A DNA stretch of 64,000 bases from Sanguinoderma infundibulare (Eukaryota; Basidiomycota; Agaricomycetes; Polyporales; Polyporaceae), in NCBI GenBank assembly GCA_032821775.1, contig JAVLRN010000011.1, positions 1,364,001-1,428,000 on the forward strand. The letters are read 5' to 3'. Below are positions 32,193-42,882 of the stretch, piece after piece. The notes under the pieces are model-generated. The model was not told the DNA's origin. It made no database searches and worked only from the letters and a program-made list of their open reading frames with translations. The first letter of the stretch is position 1. Each line of letters opens with the position of its first letter. Both the position numbers and the translations under genes were made by a program.

Positions 32193-33304
32193 CCTTGCGC
32201 TGGTGAGTGCGGTTGGTTGTGCGGTTGCGAGCGAGTGAGGATTCGAAGGCAAGCTGGGGGCTCTGTTCGAGTTGGGGTCTCTGGTCCTCCATGGGCACCA
32301 GCTTTTATACGTTTCGTCGTGCGTCTCCGTCCCTGGGGTTAGCGCAACCCGCAGGGGTTCTGGTTTGTCCGAGCGGTCGAGTTCTTCGGTCCCGCCTGCC
32401 AGGTCTGCCAGACAGGTATGTTTCGTGCACGGTGTGGTGGCGGAGACAGTGCGGGACCGGGGGTGGCGGATTGTCGGGCTGGGAGGAAAGGAAATTGGCG
32501 TGACGTGCATCACGGCGAGGTGCGTCAGGTTTTTGACCGTGGCGCTGATCGTTAAGGGATGTTTGGACTCGTGGAATTTTCCAAGGCCGGCGGACGCGAA
32601 GGCAGGATTCCCTCTCGCGCATACTCCGACGTTCTGATTCGACCCTAGGCTGTCTGACAAAGTCCGCTACGTCCAAATGAGGGCGGGAGACTGGTCTGAT
32701 GCGGGGTTTGTGGGCATACTGTATGAGCTAACGGCTTCGACGAAAATTCCATACCTTTCGCATGAGGAGCACCGCGTCACGCAGACTCCGTTTGGTGACC
32801 CACTGTGTGGCCGCATAGGCACGGAGCGGTCCTCGAACAGATACGAGTAGGACCGGGCACGACCAGTGCGAGCATCCGGAGCTTCGCTGGCGAGTTCATT
32901 CATACGTCAATTAAAGCACTTCAGGAATGTCGATATATATGGGTTGACTAAAAGCGTACGACATACCAACGTGTTTGCGAGACATTTTCCTGTCAAACAA
33001 GCTCATAAGGGACGGGGTCATCCGTGTCTACAGGAAGAGGTTGCGGGTAATCAGCATCGCGTCCTACAGGCATTGAGAACGTTCAAAAGCTCACCATGGA
33101 TTTGCGTCGATGGCGAATAAAAGCTGCTTGGCAGGCTCTTGAAGCGCAAGAACACAATACACACAGCCATCTGCACTACACGCTTCGAAAAAATTTGTCA
33201 AAGCCATGGACGAGCAACCGTTTGCGGAGTCCCAATGAAGCGCTGTCCAGACCGCCAGGAAAATGCAATGCGCCTGGCGAGACGTGACAGACGTGCTCAA
33301 CGTT
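32193..33304. other. Spacer upstream of hydrophobin 4
   Basis: Holds the hydrophobin 4 promoter. Between 32700 and 33300 no gene is seen. Confidence 0.5.
32303..32309 (-). promoter_or_regulatory. TATA box of hydrophobin 4
   Basis: TATAAAA in GTATAAAAGC on minus, about 111-117 bp upstream of the ATG. Confidence 0.7.
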
Positions 33305-33672
33305 GACAGGAACGCAGCCGAGGTCGTCCTGGGCAATACGAATTAGCGGGCACACAAAACTTTGCAAGCCGGCGGTGGCGCACTCAGGTGACGAAGGTGC
33401 AGCAGACTGGCTTCGCGCAGAACAGCCCCGCCGCGACGTCCACGGCCTTGCTGACGATGTTGAGGCAGTCTGAGGTCGAATTGCGCAGCTCTTGGCCCTT
33501 TCGAGAGCTCGACTGGATGCGAGCGGTTGGCAGGCCGGGGGTATGCGTGACCGGGTGTGGAGATACTGCGCACAAACGTGACCGTTCCGTGGCGCTGGAT
33601 TGGGCCAGCGGAGCTGGAGCTGGCAGGCCGAATGGCGTCGGCAAGGGGAGCGAGGACTGGAGGGGAGGGCAT
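33305..33672 (-). pseudogene. Decayed class I hydrophobin
   Basis: Aligns by eye to hydrophobin 5 exon by exon. The exon 1 end reads SSSSAGPIQRHGTVT where hydrophobin 5 has [17 protein letters not shown], so the first three cysteines are gone. The exon 2 remnant CLNIVSKAVDVAAGLFC matches ALDIVVQGIDVLLGLTC, then goes straight to AKPVCC: the 13-residue C4-C5 loop is deleted. The donor after the second CC reads CTGAGTG instead of GTGAGTG and creates an in-frame stop. The exon 3 remnant DDLGCVPVNV lacks three residues and its stop. No functional hydrophobin can be made. Probably an old tandem copy of hydrophobin 5, which lies 0.9 kb upstream in the same orientation. Confidence 0.75.
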
Positions 33673-34560
33673 GAATAGAACCTGTGTCAGTATTTACTTA
33701 ATGATGTATTCGATTTGGCGGATGGCGTTGGAAGCGACTCACGGAAGGGGGCATCGTCGCGGCGATACTGCTCGTCCGAGTCCGACGTGTCATGGCCGGC
33801 TCAGAAGGCTTCTGCGACGTAGCACTGAACCAGCACTAGTACGAGGAAGTCTGAATCTGTTCCCGCCCGCCGTGTTTCCATGGGCGCAATACGGATCCTT
33901 GATTGCTTTGCGCCATGCCTGTCGTTGCTCTGCGTGAGTAAGGGGACAAGGTGAGAACAAGGCCGCAATGAGGTTGAAGCGAGGGACAACATGGCCGCCA
34001 TCCTGATGTCCCAGGAATGGAAGTTGTTTCACACGCCCGTCCTGCAGGAGGCGCACACCCACCCATATTGAAGGACCCCACACTAGTAAGTATAACAAAC
34101 GCGTTAACATCGACAAGAAACTTTCCAACACCGAATTCGAATGTCGCCGAGCGCTACCCAAAATCGAGTAGAAACCAGATTTAGAAGGTTCCCGGTTTGA
34201 AGTTCGATTGAGAGCCCCGGGCCGGGAGAACTCGCTTTACAGAATTGATGCTGCAGATCCTAGAACCACCCACGATCGAGCACAGCTTGAGCTCAGTGTT
34301 CTGAGTTCGAGCTTCGTTGGCAAGCTGTACACATCCAAGATGTTTACATTCCCTTCCTGATACAGAACCGCTCGTCCCTACTCTACAAGGCTACGAGCTT
34401 CGTAACTGTGACATTTCATATCCAGTTGTAATCCGTGTGGCCAAAAACATCCAAGAACTTGTTCGTCAAAACCCTGCAGCCGGGAGAACGCACGGGCTCG
34501 CCCCAACTACTTGACTGGGGGAGAGGATGCCAGGGGTCGAGTCTTTGGTGTGCGCCATCT
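33673..34560. other. Spacer between the hydrophobin relic and hydrophobin 5
   Basis: Short overlapping frames only; no recognisable gene. Confidence 0.5.
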
Positions 34561-35074
34561 TTAGAGGATGATGGGGATGCAGCCGATGGAGATGAGGCCG
34601 CCCTACGGTGAACGGTTAGCTATGGCAGACCTCGGTAGGCACAGCAGAGGATACTTACGACGTTGTTGTTCTGGCAGCACACAACGTTCTCCGTGCAGGT
34701 GCTCTGGCCGACACCGACGACGTTGATGGGGGAGCAGGTGAGGCCGAGGAGGACGTCGATGCCTTGGACGACAATGTCGAGCGCGCCGAGGATCTGCGCC
34801 GCCTCGGGGTCGGTAGGCTGTAACGAGGATGGGAATCTACATCAGGGAACGTTATTCGACGAGTTCAAGACGAGATGCGAACCGTCTGCAGCGACTGGCA
34901 GCACGAGATGGGGCCGGCGGTGCAAGACGAACTCGGCTCGGGATTGCTAGCGGTCTGGGTGACGGTGATCGTCGTCGTCACCGGCTCCCCACCAGAGTTC
35001 CAGGGGCTGGCGGCCGCAAGGAGGGTAAGGGAGAAGATGAAGTAGAAGAAGGCGACGACACGGTTGGCGAACAT
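34561..35074 (-). CDS. Class I hydrophobin 5
   Basis: Exons 35074-34883, 34817-34659, 34602-34561; 130 residues, the longest of the set. Signal peptide MFANRVVAFFYFIFSLTLLA, then a linker with PVTTTITVTQTASNPEPSSS before the first Cys, reminiscent of hydrophobins 1 and 2. Cysteine pattern [48 protein letters not shown]. The first intron donor is the weak ACG|GTTCGC. The usual TATA position holds only ATACAAAAA on minus (about 35175), weaker than in paralogues. Confidence 0.94.
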
Positions 35075-38000
35075 CTCGACTGTGGTGCTGTTGCTGCTGA
35101 GTGCTGCGACGAGTAGCTGTGAGCTGCTGGAGAGGCGGGTTCGAGCTGAGGATGTCGGGCGAGATGTTGGCGGTTTTTGTATGTTTTCGTTCGCGACACT
35201 CAGGCAGCCTCGACTTCCGAAATGAAGTGGACGATGACGACGTACGACCACAGCTAGACTATTCACTTCGCCTAGACAACAAATGGCGCATAGGCGATTG
35301 ACCAATGGGCTTCCATAGAAGGGGCTCGGGCGGTGAGAATGACGAGGAGGACAACATGGAAACTCCGTTTGTGATGGGGTGGAGAACGACTCGGTGTGTG
35401 CGATGTACGACGCGAGGCCGACAAAGTGAATGGCGACACAGGCGGTCTGACAATCTAAGCTAGCGTCCGCATGGGCGCATGTCAAGTCCCATATCGTGCA
35501 TCTGAATGAGTGGACTCACCGGGAACCAATTCTATTTAATAAAGCAACGACCGTGCGCACAATAAGGAGAGTCCGCGAACCACTGTGCCTGAGCTATCCG
35601 ACGGATCAAAGGTCGGGGCCTTTTAAAAACCTCAAGGATCACCCGTTCATCGTGGTTCTCGTGATCCGCTGAGCATGAGGGTGCGGAGCTGGAGTGTGTA
35701 CGTCCACGACGCGATTGGACTCCTCAAACACATGTTATCAAGTCACTGTCGGGGGCAGTAAGTTTTGCTGGCTCCTGGCGCAAGATGCAAATACTTACAA
35801 TACAGAAGGTCGGCGACGTCGGACAGCCGAGATGTCGAGAAGAGCAACTCGGGTGAAGCGCGTGTGGATGGGACCATGTTCGAGAACGGGGCCCGATCGA
35901 GACCGGAAGACGCAGAAAGCCGAGAGACCGCGTTCCAGCCACATTCACGCCGCAGAGCACGCGCATACGGAGCACATGCATCGGTGAGGGCCCTATGAGA
36001 ACACGGGCAGTGGATGCATCTCGTGCAAGGCCGCACAGACAACCGCGACGCGAGGCATCGGACAAAGTTGGGACCGAGTCGGATCACCTCGCGACTCCCA
36101 CTGTGGCTGGCCTTTCTCGCGGTGCGGCGGGCAGCTTTCCATTTCCGGATAAACCTCCGTGACATGGCCTGAGTCACACAGTCGCCGTCCAGGTCACTCC
36201 CACCGGTACCTGCTGGTCTTACCTTCGCCAGCTGGAGAGGACCTCGCGCATCGCCCCATGAAGCATCGTGTGCGTATTTTTTGCCACCGAGGTACTCAAA
36301 GATGACGCTCTGCGCTCTGAATTTTGCTTTCAGTAAGTCAAGTTCCCCCGATTCGAGTTGGAGTCCCGACGGTTTACCGCGCGCAAGCAATCGCTCCATC
36401 TATGCCGCGCGCTTGTGTCGTGTTTCAGGAGGCAACATCCCTGCCAGAAGTCAACATCGGCGAACTCGACGAACGCTGTGTGGCGCGTCGGCGCCGCGCT
36501 GAGGCGGCGGCCGTCGTTCGAGGTGCGGCGCTGTCCAACTAGACGTTCACCTCCGAGTCATCTCCACAATGACGAGTGCTGAACTTATTCCACTTTGCGA
36601 TTTCAGAGGGTTCGCTACGTCTATGGGAATGGTGCTGCAACCATCGGCATACGGCTGAGAAGAAGACCTCGCACTATTCCTTCTTTGCAGGTCAACAAAC
36701 CTAAGTCCGCACACGCAGTGCAGGTTCCCTGTCTCAGGCGCGATTGCATTCGTTGGGCGCGGTTGCCAGACGATCGTTATGTCACTGATCCCCAGAATTG
36801 CGCGCTCCGTCTCCCATTGTGGCAGTTCTTGTTGAGAGTACGCTGATATTCGCTCTCCGGTTACGCCCTCGTTCATGTAATCGAATTGCTTCCTTTCCTT
36901 GAAATGGTTTCTAGTTTCGGCACGTCGCGCGGCGTCGGTTATTTCTACGGTACGCTCTGATCCTTCGATCCACTCAGCAGCTATGCTAAACGTGTCTCTC
37001 AGCGTCATGTCGGCGTCATGGTCACAAGAACGTGGGTTGAACGCCCTGAGCCATCGACCAATGGCTGTCCCTCATCAAGGCATCCTTACGTCCACCTGAC
37101 ACCCAGCCTTCGGGTAATGTGGATCGACTGTGTTCGCCGTCCGGGTGCATTCGCTCTGTTCTGGTTATGTTATGCAGTCATATCCATATCTTATGATGAT
37201 GCGTCCGCATTTACAGGTGACACGACGAAAAGTTACTGCTCCTCACGCCGTATGGTGGTGGAGTGGCTGTCAGTCACGTCGGAGCCTCTTCGAGAAGAGG
37301 GTGCTCAGCCCCACTAATCTTCACTGGTCCGCATTCAGACGCCTCTGTCTCCTTGCCACCTTCGACACTCGTCTTCCCTTTATTTCACATGCGGTGTTTC
37401 GATGCCCGGTACATGGAGCTTCGAGACGACTTGCGCTTTGAAATTCAATGCAGGAGAATCTTCTCGTTATTACAACAACTCCTGCGTCGCGCACGGGCAG
37501 AACGCTCCACCCACGACTTCGCGAAAAATTGTGACGGTTTTACGGCACCACCCAATACTAAGTGTCCATCTGCCCACCAGGCTCTGATCCATGATGCACG
37601 AGTAGGCGGCGCGTCGGGTGGAAATACCGCGGCGGACACGCCAACAATGTGATGCATTTACCACTCGGCCCCGGAATGTGTCCACCACTCCCCCAAAGGA
37701 ACCTGTCAACACGAGAAGCCACATTGAATGAACGCCGACATTGCGTGGAGGTGGTGCCAGGTGGCATGGGCGGTCAGTGGACGGTGTCCCAGAAATTGAG
37801 CTGCGAGGGAGGTGAGGCGCCACTGCGACAGCTTCCCTTCCTAACCCGCCAAGCAACTGTTAGCGTTCTAAGCGTGACGTCTTACCGCCCAGGGAAGCGC
37901 CATGGCGCTCTTCTGGTCGACCGGCGAACGCGCCTTGAGACGGAGAGAGAAAAGTGATCACACCAGGTTCCCCGGCGAGGCCATTGTGCGACCGCCGACC

Positions 38001-38922
38001 CATCGCAGCCCAGGCACCGAAGCGGCCTTGCAATGGGCCCGGCCAGTGCCACTGTCTCCGCGTTGAATCCCGCCAGCCTCGCTCGCCCGCGTACGAATCG
38101 CCATGGACGGATCAGACCATCGACACAGAACGAACAGAACGAATGCGGAAGTGGCAGGATACCGGAAACCTCGACATCTGCAACAGCGTCTGGGGAAAGG
38201 GAAAGATGCGGTGGCGGCGATGTACGGACCAATGAACAGCGGAAGACCGGTCGAGAGAATTGAAACGCGACAGCTGTGTATTTGGGCACATGGAGGGCGC
38301 AAAGGTTAAATTCTGTGTCGCCAGCCTGCCGTTCTTGTACCGTGAGCACCGGTGTCACCCCGTGTATTACGTTCTTGCAGCGCGGTTTTGAGATTCCCCT
38401 TCTGCTCCCAAGACGCCCTAGAATGGAGGGGGCGTGTCAATACTAGTAGAACGCTGCGTTTACGCGCGTAACAAGCTGAACAAACTTTGGATTTTGAACA
38501 TCAAACCTCTATGACGCCCAGCTTCGTCAGAAGTCCGAGATGCATCAGCGAAGCAGTCATAGACGCGCATGTCATACGAAGCGACGACATACGGTGATTG
38601 TGGTCTGTTTATCTTGTTGTGGTTGCGCAGACGGGTGTGGGCCTGGACTGCACGGAGGAAGTCCATTGACTTCCCGAAGCGAATCCACAGCGAACCAGAA
38701 CGTGACATCCATGATGTGGAGATGCACAACTCGTGAGCGCGTTGACCGCATCGCGCTGCTCCAAAGACGTCTATGTCCGCCTTCCGGAACCGTTTTCAGA
38801 GGAGGTTGAGAGGTATAAAAGGTGGTCTGTGATGGGAGGACGGTCCTCAGGCTTCAGGTCTACTCCACTCTGCCCTCTCGCACCCCGAGCTACCAGTTCG
38901 CCTTCTCCTCGCCAACACCACA
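35075..38922. other. 3.8 kb spacer between divergent hydrophobins 5 and 6
   Basis: Unusually long gene-free stretch. The longest ATG-led frame is 218 codons on minus (36399-35743), Arg/Ser-rich with no known domain; another minus frame (37008-36547) is also unassignable. Both are likely chance or orphan. The hydrophobin 6 promoter occupies the right end. Confidence 0.5.
38814..38820 (+). promoter_or_regulatory. TATA box of hydrophobin 6
   Basis: TATAAAA in GAGGTATAAAAGG, about 103-109 bp before the ATG. Confidence 0.75.
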
Positions 38923-39399
38923 ATGTTCTCCCGCGTCGTCGCCCTCGCCCTCGTTGCTCTCCCCGTTCTTGCGGCCGCCTCCCCCCTCGAGGGCCGTGGA
39001 GACCCAGGGACCAGCTGCACCACCGGCCCCATTCAGTGCTGTGACTCCGTCGAGCAGGTTAGTTTCCCAATGCCCAACTCCATGAAAGCGTCCCGTCCTC
39101 GAGAATGCGTACTCATACCTAAGCCATTATACAGGCCAACGACCCCCAGGTGCAGCAGATCCTCGCCTCGCTCGGTCTCACCCTTGCCGCAGACATCCTT
39201 GTCGGCCTCACCTGCTCGCCGATCAATGTCATCGGCGTCGGCTCTGGCAACTCGTGCAATGCCCAGGCCGTGTGCTGCCAGGACAACAACGTCGTCAGTA
39301 TACTTTTTGATCGCCGGACGTAAACGATCGAGTGCTCACTCTTCTGTCTGCATACAGGGCGGCCTTCTCTCCATCGGCTGCGCTCCCGTCACTCTTTGA
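38923..39399 (+). CDS. Class I hydrophobin 6
   Basis: Exons 38923-39057, 39135-39293, 39358-39399; 111 residues. Signal peptide [20 protein letters not shown], mature start [11 protein letters not shown]. Cysteine pattern [49 protein letters not shown]. The exon 2 hydrophobic core is VQQILASLGLTLAADILVGL. Splice sites GTTAGT and GTCAGT are acceptable fungal donors. It has the cleanest promoter of the array. Confidence 0.95.
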   Translation: [158 protein letters not shown]

Positions 39400-40825
39400 A
39401 CGCGGCGGGTTCCATGCCCGTGAGGACGTAGTACACTATGCCGGAGTGTTTGCTTTCTTGTAGAAGGATAGAGGGTCCTCGTGTCCCCTCCTGTTCGCTG
39501 CTAGGATCGAATATACCTGTTGAGTCGGACTTCGCGCGTGAGGCTGCCGTCCGTCGCTGTATCAGACCCAGCTTGGTCGGTTGTCAGCCTAGGCTTGTCC
39601 ACGTCCCAGCCCTGAGGCTGTTGGGATTAGCTTAAGGTGTTCGGTTTTCCTTTGCTATAGGCCCGCGCCATCTCCAGATCCTCAAGATACCGCATGGCCA
39701 CAGCCACGGGACGGGTGCAGTGCGAGAACGTTTGGGTAGCTAGGTTTCCGTCTTAGTATAGCATAAAGTCCCCGGCGCGGGCTCTCACCAGGTAGAGTTT
39801 CCGGAGAAGCATCCGCGCGTACGGAAGAGCTCCATGGGAACCACTTCCGCCGCCATCGCGTGTAAGAGGGCACGGAGGGGGGATAGAAAGGAAGAGAAGG
39901 AAGGCTGCGGCTTGTAAAGGCGGATAAAAGGGAAGTCACGGGTGGCGGAGATCATGCTACTGTGAGCATGGCCAGGGAAACGGAAACAAGAGGCATGCGG
40001 TTGTGAGTTTTGCGACCAAATCATAGGTAGACGACTCACCAATTTTAGCCATATCGGCGTCGTGTGATACGTTAACTAGTGGGACAAACGCAGCAGAAAC
40101 TTTGAATGAATCGACTTCCTGCTATTTTACAGCGATAAATGGGACGATTGTGGTCTTTGTCGTACAGAAGCGAGTAAACGGTTCAACGGTGCACGAGGGC
40201 AACGAGACTTGGAGCCGTTTGCCGTGGCCAGGCCGTGGTAGACCGTTGAGATGGCGGTAAGAGCTAAGTATCTTGGGCGTCTCTATTGCCAGAAAAGGCA
40301 TCACAATGGCCACGTGCCGTCAACGTCAGCCTCGACGCCAAGCACGACATCGGTGCAGCCCACCACCACCCACTTTTCCTCTCGATATAATACTACTATG
40401 GACCTGTTTCAAGCTTCTTGGGCCGGCATTTGTGAGCATCATTGAACTTCGCTCTCGTTTGCGAGCTGCATGGTGGGTAGATCAACGCTACGCCCCTGTC
40501 TCCTGCCAGTGGAAGCTAGCGGGTGAACCGTCGGGCAAACACGTTGAAGTTGTGAAGGTGTGTTGCTGCCGACCTCCTCTGTCGAACTCAATTCTGACAT
40601 TCCTTCAAGTCCTGGCGGCCGGCATTCTGGATGTATGTTTCATGGAGCCGATCGCTACGACTTGATCGCGAATAGAAGGATGCGTTATAGCTTCACAGTC
40701 CGCCGGTGCGTTCGTGACATGGTTGTGTGTCGGTGAGATATAAACCTTCGTCCATCGTCGATGGACGCTTGCGCTCCCTCCGTCTTCTTCCCGCTATCTT
40801 CTTTCTCCCCTTGCCAATCTCCAAC
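39400..40825. other. Spacer between hydrophobin 6 and the CPL1-like gene
   Basis: No recognised gene; a few short frames. The sequence before 40826 is pyrimidine-rich. Confidence 0.5.
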
Positions 40826-42181
40826 ATGCACCTCAACCTCGCTTCCATCGCTCTCGCTACCTCGTTCGGGGCCCCAGTTTTTGCACGCTCTATTCCTCCT
40901 AATACTCGCTATCGCGGCTCTTCCCTGGGTTCACGCGAATCGGACCCACAGGAACGCCTCGCGGCTGGTATCGTCCCTTTGCGTACTTGTCCCCTCCGCC
41001 AAATTTCCCAGGATACCTGCATCTCTGTCAACGCCACTACTCTCGCTTCCCTCGCTGTCGCAGGACCATTGTCGGACGCTCTGGCGACCCTCGATACATG
41101 CCTGTGCGTCAATGACCTTCCGTCTCTTCTCGAATCCAACCTACAACCATCTTTCCTCGTGAAAACAATTGGCGTGGCGGAGCTTCAGCAAACGCTCGCA
41201 GTCTACGTGAGTCCCGTCGTGTGTGTATGCGTCTGAAGGTGTGACTGATGGGTCCCTTGCAGATCGCCAACTCGCCCTACTCTCGGCAGTGTACCTACCC
41301 CGCAAACTCTCACCCGTTGTGCACTACCGATGACGTTTGTGGGTTCTTGTGTACCCCGCCGTCCATCTCTATCGGCAGCCAATGCGTCATACGAGATTCG
41401 AAGACGAGATGGTGCAATTCGGTACCGCCGGCTGCTTGCAGCGCCCATGCTCGACAGCTTGCGGCGCGGGAAAACCCGTCCACTTTCGTTGTCTCGCCAT
41501 TTACCTGTGGAACCCACCGCACGGTGCGTCACCATTTTTCTCTTTGTATGTTCAGTGGTGGCCTAACTTCAGTTAGGGATGTGGCACGGTTGACAGCTCC
41601 GCGAATGGCTTCCAGCGCGTCGACGCTGAGAACTGTCTGGACAGCTGTAAGTGTAAGCTGTCGTTGCAATCTCCGCCCACGACTGACGCGATCTCGCAGG
41701 TGGAGGTTGCACGGTTCCTACGCCGTTCGGAGACCATTACTACGGCAACCGACTCGCCAGGCCCGACAGCACGACTATCCCGCACGCCAACACTGTCTCC
41801 TGTGTCTCGGGCGTATGCGCGGTCGAGAATTCCCCTGGCGACTGGTCGCTCGATGGCGAGGGCACGGGGTGTGCTGAGGATCAAATTGCTGACGAGTCCC
41901 CGCGAGTAGATCAAACACTAGCGTCCACGAATCTTCCACGCCCGGCTCGGCGTGGTCTGGCCTACGAGTCCCAGCAAAACAACACTCCGGCTGAACGCGT
42001 CAGGCCACACGCGTATTCGATTTGGCGCGTTCCCGAGAGCGGCTTGGAGCACCGAGCCGGGAGCCAGCTTCCTCGCGGGCCAAACACCGATGTCAATGAC
42101 GACGCGCCTCCCGTCAACCCGGAACACTTCCAAGCAGACTGGGCGCGCATTCCTGATTATCGCAGATACCTCCGCGCCTGA
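40826..42181 (+). CDS. Secreted cysteine-rich protein with CPL1-like domain
   Basis: Exons 40826-41206, 41263-41523, 41577-41646, 41700-42181; 397 residues. Signal peptide MHLNLASIALATSFGAPVFA supports this ATG over the in-frame one at 40727. The N-terminal part has spaced cysteines (TCPLRQISQDTCISVNATTL, LDTCLCVNDLP). The middle part has SPYSRQCTYPANSHPLCTTD and DVCGFLCTPP. The C-terminal CPL1-like domain follows: GCGTVDSSANGFQRVDAENC, LDSCGGCTVPTPFG, NTVSCVSGVCAVENSPGDWS and LDGEGTGC. A hydrophilic tail ends the protein. CPL1-like proteins are basidiomycete secreted factors; the Cryptococcus founder acts in virulence, but nothing links this copy to that. It sits between hydrophobins 6 and 7, suggesting a surface or secreted role. 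The exon 2/3 junction uses TTAG at 41576, the only acceptor keeping frame. Confidence 0.85.
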
Positions 42182-42445
42182 GCCAACCTTCCCCCGCGGC
42201 TCCGCACTGGGCCTTATGTTTTCGCACCCTTATTGTCATTACGAGATACCCCATTCATCCTCATTCCGTGAGATCCCAGAGCGTCTGCCAGCGCGACAGC
42301 GTACGAAGACCAGCACAATATTCCGCAGCACACAGATTACACAAGCCCAAAATGAACACCATAAGCAATGTATTAGCCCGGGGTATTACTCTAGCCTAAC
42401 GACCAATTGACCCTGATCCAACTCGTAGAGGAGCCGGCTGTGAGC

Positions 42446-42882
42446 TTAGAGCTCGATGGGGACGCAGCCAAGCGAGACCAGGCCGCCCTGGATATACCAA
42501 AGTCAGTACTGTCCTCTGGTATGCAAGGTTACGGTGCTACACTTACAACGTTGTTGTTCTGGCAGCAGACGGGCTGCGCGGAGCAGGCGCTGCCGCCGCC
42601 GACACCGATGACGGAGACGGGGGAGCACTGAAGACCGACGGAGCCAGTGACCTGGCTCGCGTCGACGCCGATCAGACCCAAGAGGGTGGAGATGGAAGTC
42701 TCCTTGGACTGGACCAAACACGGTGAGCAGGAAGCCAATGAACGGTTCAACGATGTACTCACGTCGTGGACGGCGTTGCAGCACTGGACGGAGCCGGTGT
42801 TGCAGTTGCCGCGGCGGATGGGTGTGGCAGCCGCAAAGACGGGGAGAGCGAGGAGGGTGAACGCAGCAACGCGGGCGAACAT
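42446..42882 (-). CDS. Class I hydrophobin 7
   Basis: Exons 42882-42763, 42708-42547, 42487-42446; 107 residues. Signal peptide MFARVAAFTLLALPVFAAAT; the first cysteine comes soon after (PIRRGNC). Cysteine pattern [49 protein letters not shown]. It resembles hydrophobin 10 (MFARxAA start, NTGxVQCCNA, SLGCVPxEL end), so these two form a subgroup. TATA box at 43007-43001. Convergent with the CPL1-like gene, 264 bp apart. Confidence 0.95.

Noticed and set aside
31740..32660. 306-codon open frame covering hydrophobin 4
   Set aside because: It reads through both introns and starts 150 codons upstream of a clear signal peptide; the spliced 108-residue model restores the eight-cysteine spacing.
35743..36399. 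218-codon ATG-led frame on minus in the large spacer
   Set aside because: Low-information basic sequence without domain or signal peptide; cannot be supported as a gene without transcripts.
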